DNA of 45,491 nucleotides, from contig JACNJD010000178.1 of the NCBI GenBank assembly GCA_014382715.1, positions 1-45,491 of the forward strand, given 5' to 3'. Source of the stretch: Candidatus Desulfacyla euxinica. GTDB taxonomy: Bacteria; Desulfobacterota; DSM-4660; Desulfatiglandales; Desulfatiglandaceae. This document shows, one piece after another, positions 42,427 to 45,491 of the stretch; the first letter of the stretch is position 1, and every line of letters begins with the position of its first letter. The position numbers and the translations under genes are program-made. The notes below the pieces were generated by a model. It saw only the letters and a program-made list of their open reading frames with translations, searched no databases and was not told the DNA's origin.

Positions 42427-43557
42427 ATGAAACCCTCTTTGAATTCCCTCTCTCTGACACGAAAACTTTTGGCCTTTGATACCGTGAACCCTCCCGGCCA
42501 GGAACGGGCCTGTGCACAATTTCTGGGAAAAATATTGGAGGATGGTGGTTTTGAGACCAATTTCTTCGAGTTTGGAGATGGGAGGACAAACCTTGTTGCG
42601 CGGATAACTGGGGTCGGTGATACTCCGCCAATCTGTTTTACCGGGCATATTGATACCATACCGCTTGGCGCCATCCCCTGGACCAAAGATCCTCTCAAAG
42701 GTGAGATTGAAGGGAACAGAATTTACGGCAGGGGTGCCAGCGACATGAAGGGAGGCGTAGCAGCGATGGTCATCGCGGGTCTCCGTATTGCTGAATTATC
42801 AAAATCCAGGGCCAGTATGACCCTGGTTATTACAGCCGGTGAAGAGACAGGTTGCGAAGGGGCTTATTTTCTTGCCGCACATGAAAGCGCCCTTGGTAAG
42901 GCGGGTGCAATCGTTGTTGGAGAGCCCACCTCCAATTTCCCGGTGGTGGGTCATAAAGGCGCCCTTTGGATTGAGGCACGGGCTACCGGTGTGGCAGCCC
43001 ACGGCTCTATGCCGGAGAAAGGGGAGAATGCCATTTACAAGGCAGCCGATGCCGTTAAAAAACTGCAGGATTTCGATTTTGAAGCTATTCCCCATCCACT
43101 GTTAGGATCACCAACGCTCAACATAGGAACAATCACGGGGGGTATAAATATAAATTCGGTTCCGGATCAGGCCCTGATCGGTATAGACATCCGCACCATT
43201 CCGGGCCAAAACAATAAAGAGGTTTATGAAAAACTGACGTCCTATCTTGGTCAGGAGTTGGAATTCAATCGTCTCATAGATGTTGAGGGTATCGCAACTG
43301 ATCCACAGGATGAATGGGTACAGGAAGTTTTCGATGTTATGGAACCATTCATAGAAGAACGGCCTGCGGCGCGCGGCGTTACTTACTTCACTGACGTCTC
43401 AGTGCTCACTCCGGCTTTTGGTAACCCGCCTACCATAATCCTCGGACCGGGTGAGCCTGTGATGGCACATAAAACAGATGAGTTCTGTTATATCTCAAAA
43501 ATAGAAGAGGCGAGTGCAGCCTATTTGGAAATTGCCAGGAAATGGTGTGGACTATAA
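42427..43557 (+). CDS. M20-family metallo-amidohydrolase (ArgE/DapE-like)
   Basis: A 376-residue zinc hydrolase with the M20 signature: CFTGHIDTIPLG (metal ligand His and catalytic Asp), YGRGASDMKGGVAAM (bridging Asp), TAGEETGCEGA (catalytic Glu and zinc-ligand Glu), and GEPTSN. A dimerisation domain occupies about residues 175-290. The ATG at 42427 follows AGGAG by eight bases. Members remove acyl groups from amino acids or cleave dipeptides; here it may release a hydroxy or amino acid from an amide before CoA activation. The 150-base gap before it holds no visible gene. Confidence 0.9.
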   Translation: MKPSLNSLSLTRKLLAFDTVNPPGQERACAQFLGKILEDGGFETNFFEFGDGRTNLVARITGVGDTPPICFTGHIDTIPLGAIPWTKDPLKGEIEGNRIYGRGASDMKGGVAAMVIAGLRIAELSKSRASMTLVITAGEETGCEGAYFLAAHESALGKAGAIVVGEPTSNFPVVGHKGALWIEARATGVAAHGSMPEKGENAIYKAADAVKKLQDFDFEAIPHPLLGSPTLNIGTITGGININSVPDQALIGIDIRTIPGQNNKEVYEKLTSYLGQELEFNRLIDVEGIATDPQDEWVQEVFDVMEPFIEERPAARGVTYFTDVSVLTPAFGNPPTIILGPGEPVMAHKTDEFCYISKIEEASAAYLEIARKWCGL

Positions 43558-43618
43558 TCCCTTACGCCTGACTGATCAAATCCGCAATCTGCAATCCGAA
43601 ATGCTATAGAAGGTGCCT

Positions 43619-45181
43619 ATGAATACGAGCCAGCTGCTGACAAAATCCGCAAAGACCTTTCCGGAAAACCTTGCATTGGTACATGGTCCGAAAAGGCTGA
43701 CATATGCCCAGTTCAATTCCCGTGTAAACAGGCTTGCCAATACCCTGCGCAGGTTAGGTGTCAAACAGGGAGATAATGTGGCGGTAATGCAGTACAACTA
43801 CCCCGAGACCCTGGAGTCTATTTTTGCCTGTTTTAAGGCCGGCTGCGCTTGTGTTCCCATTAACTTCCGGCTTCACCCCAATGAGGTTGCCTTTATCATT
43901 GATCACTCAGAGGCAAAGGCCGTAATTTTATCCCCTGAATTTAACGAAGCCTTTGTCAGTATCCGTGATCGTATTCCAAACGCACGACACTTGATTACCT
44001 TGGCCAATGCCGAAGATGAACTCCTGGATTATGAAAAATTGATTTCAGCAGAGTCGGACCAATTTAAAGACGTTGATGCGAAACCTGATGACCTTGCATG
44101 GCTTTTTTATACCTCCGGGACAACAGGCATGCCAAAGGGTGTCATGCTGACCCATCGCAACCTGACGGCCATGACCATGAATTTTTATGCCGATATTTGT
44201 CCCGGTTTCGGGCCGGATGATGTGATCCTTCACGCAGCACCCCTCTCACATGGCAGTGGATTGTACTCCCTGCCGAATATCGGCAAAGCGGCAACTAACG
44301 TTATCCTGGCGAGTAAGTCATTTGACCCCGAACTGGTCCTTAAGACCATTCAGGAATATCGTGTTACCAATATGTTCGTTGCCCCTACAATGATAAAGTT
44401 AATGGTGGAAAGCAATGCCGTGGATAGATACGACCATAAGTCCTTAACTGCCCTCAACTACGGCGGCGCGCCCATTCTCGTGGAAGACCTTAAACAGGCC
44501 ATGGTAAAACTGGGACCTTGCCTTGTCCAGGTGTTCGGACAGGCTGAGTCGCCCATGACCCTTTCCTATCTCCCACACAGGGATCATATGCTTGAGGGGA
44601 ACCCGGAACAGATGAAACGGCTTGCCTCTTCGGGTCTTCAGCGTACTGATGTAGAATTGAAGATTTTTGATGCTGATGACAATGAGCTTCCCCCTGGTGA
44701 AACAGGAGAGATAGTCTCCCGTTCAGATCTGGTTATGAAGGGGTATTGGCGCAATCCCGAGGCCACGGAAGATACCATCAGGAACGGGTGGCTGCATACC
44801 GGTGATATGGGTTATATGGATGAAAAGGGCTACCTGTTTATTATGGATCGTTCCAAGGATATGATCATCAGCGGCGGCGAGAATATCTATCCCAGAGAAA
44901 TTGAGGAGGTCCTTATAAAGCACCCGGCCGTAAGAGAGGTGGCGGTGATAGGAATTCCGGATCCTAAATGGGGTGACGCAATCAAGGCCGTGATCTCACT
45001 CCTTCCGGGACAGTCCGCAACTGAAGAAGAGTTAATCCTTTTTTGCAGAAACAACATAGCAAGCTACAAAAAGCCCAAGTCCGTGGATTTTGTGGATGAA
45101 CTCCCAAAAAACAATTATGGGAAGGTCCTGAAACGGGATCTGCGCGCCAGGTATTGGAAAGACAAAGAGCGTAAGGTTTGA
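43619..45181 (+). CDS. AMP-forming acyl-CoA synthetase 2
   Basis: A 520-residue ANL ligase with P-loop YTSGTTGMPKGVMLTH, QVFGQAESPMTLSYL (the A5 region, with QAE in place of the common TE), HTGDMGYMDEKGYLFIMDR, SGGENIYPREIEE and C-terminal lysine in LPKNNYGKVLKRDLR. It is only distantly similar to the synthetase at 37925, so the cluster is not a simple inverted duplication. The ATG at 43619 follows GAAGG; the GTG at 43613 is less likely. Last gene of the rightward operon. Confidence 0.93.
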   Translation: MNTSQLLTKSAKTFPENLALVHGPKRLTYAQFNSRVNRLANTLRRLGVKQGDNVAVMQYNYPETLESIFACFKAGCACVPINFRLHPNEVAFIIDHSEAKAVILSPEFNEAFVSIRDRIPNARHLITLANAEDELLDYEKLISAESDQFKDVDAKPDDLAWLFYTSGTTGMPKGVMLTHRNLTAMTMNFYADICPGFGPDDVILHAAPLSHGSGLYSLPNIGKAATNVILASKSFDPELVLKTIQEYRVTNMFVAPTMIKLMVESNAVDRYDHKSLTALNYGGAPILVEDLKQAMVKLGPCLVQVFGQAESPMTLSYLPHRDHMLEGNPEQMKRLASSGLQRTDVELKIFDADDNELPPGETGEIVSRSDLVMKGYWRNPEATEDTIRNGWLHTGDMGYMDEKGYLFIMDRSKDMIISGGENIYPREIEEVLIKHPAVREVAVIGIPDPKWGDAIKAVISLLPGQSATEEELILFCRNNIASYKKPKSVDFVDELPKNNYGKVLKRDLRARYWKDKERKV

Positions 45182-45209
45182 CACATCAAGCTCTTCTCCC
45201 CGGCGAGAC

Positions 45210-45230
45210 GGACTGGAGCACAGTCCCTTT
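45210..45230 (+). terminator. Possible terminator after the rightward operon
   Basis: GGACTG and CAGTCC around a five-base loop, followed by CTTTTG, about 28 bases after the synthetase stop. The U-tract is short. Confidence 0.4.
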
Positions 45231-45469
45231 TGATGGCCTGACTGTTTTTGACACCCGCAAAGCGTGAATCGGTCTGATAGCATGTCATGACTCAGAGTTC
45301 CCAGAGGTGGACCGCCATTACATGTTGGAAGGGGCAAAGGTTTTGCCGTGCACTTACGTCTCCATTCTTTAACATCTCAACCCTCGATTCGCCTCTCTGA
45401 ATGATGATATCACACGTTTTACCTCGGTTGAACTATATGGCAGATATGTCAAATTTTCGGAGGTGCTGA

Positions 45470-45491
45470 ATGTTTGAGATGTCCAGATGGT
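45470..45491 (+). CDS. Possible start of a gene cut by the window edge
   Basis: ATG at 45470 with GGAGG six bases upstream begins MFEMSRW and runs out of the window. Only seven codons are visible, so no function can be given. The 290 bases before it hold no other supported gene. Confidence 0.35.

Noticed and set aside
36454-45181. Recent inverted duplication as origin of the two dehydratase-synthetase pairs
   Set aside because: The paralogues are too different in sequence and the two synthetases belong to different parts of their family.
1-45491. CRISPR arrays, rRNA, tRNA, phage or insertion-sequence transposase genes
   Set aside because: None was recognised on either strand.

Overview
This window reads as chromosome of a mid-GC, anaerobic Gram-negative bacterium, most likely of the Desulfobacterota (former Deltaproteobacteria). 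The reasons are the gene order larC-pgpA-cinA-thpR-recA-alaS, a heterodisulfide-reductase-like CCG iron-sulfur protein, oxygen-sensitive 4-hydroxybutyryl-CoA dehydratase-type enzymes, BamD and an RND pump (outer membrane present), and families of small palindromic intergenic repeats. The taxonomic call is inference; no rRNA or tRNA gene was seen.

Layout. 1-3.5 kb: 3' part of mnmE, convergent with a thiamin-precursor unit (cytX-thiD) whose leader carries a TPP riboswitch with a readable terminator/antiterminator switch. 3.6-8.2 kb: an RND efflux adaptor and pump. 8.2-21.9 kb: a roughly 13.2 kb sugar-catabolism island flanked by a 456-bp direct repeat. The left copy is the truncated 5' end of a PAP2 phosphatase gene and the right copy starts the intact gene, the topology expected from single-crossover integration of a circular DNA. 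The island holds an aldo/keto reductase; a minus-strand operon of M29 peptidase, FGGY kinase and BtpA-family protein; a plus-strand operon of sugar-binding protein, DhaK and DhaL; and a minus-strand ABC operon (ATPase and two permeases). Together they look like import of a small sugar or polyol followed by two different phosphorylation steps; the substrate is not evident.

22.4-33.4 kb: housekeeping genes: an exported rhodanese-like protein lacking the catalytic cysteine, thioredoxin and BamD on the plus strand, then alaS, recA, thpR, cinA, pgpA, larC and a CCG-domain Fe-S protein on the minus strand. 33.4-34.5 kb is a gene graveyard in which a cytochrome b fragment abuts pieces of a SYLF-domain gene.

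34.5-45.2 kb: a CBS-domain protein, a membrane-anchored SMP-30/strictosidine-synthase-like beta-propeller, and a divergent catabolic cluster. To the left run an acyl-CoA synthetase and a 4-hydroxybutyryl-CoA dehydratase homologue. To the right run a second, diverged dehydratase homologue, a short-chain dehydrogenase, an M20 amidohydrolase and a second acyl-CoA synthetase. Both dehydratase homologues keep all four [4Fe-4S] ligands, but the second has lost two acidic residues expected in the active site, so the pair probably performs related but different radical chemistry on CoA thioesters. The two most interesting parts are the repeat-flanked sugar island and this two-dehydratase cluster.
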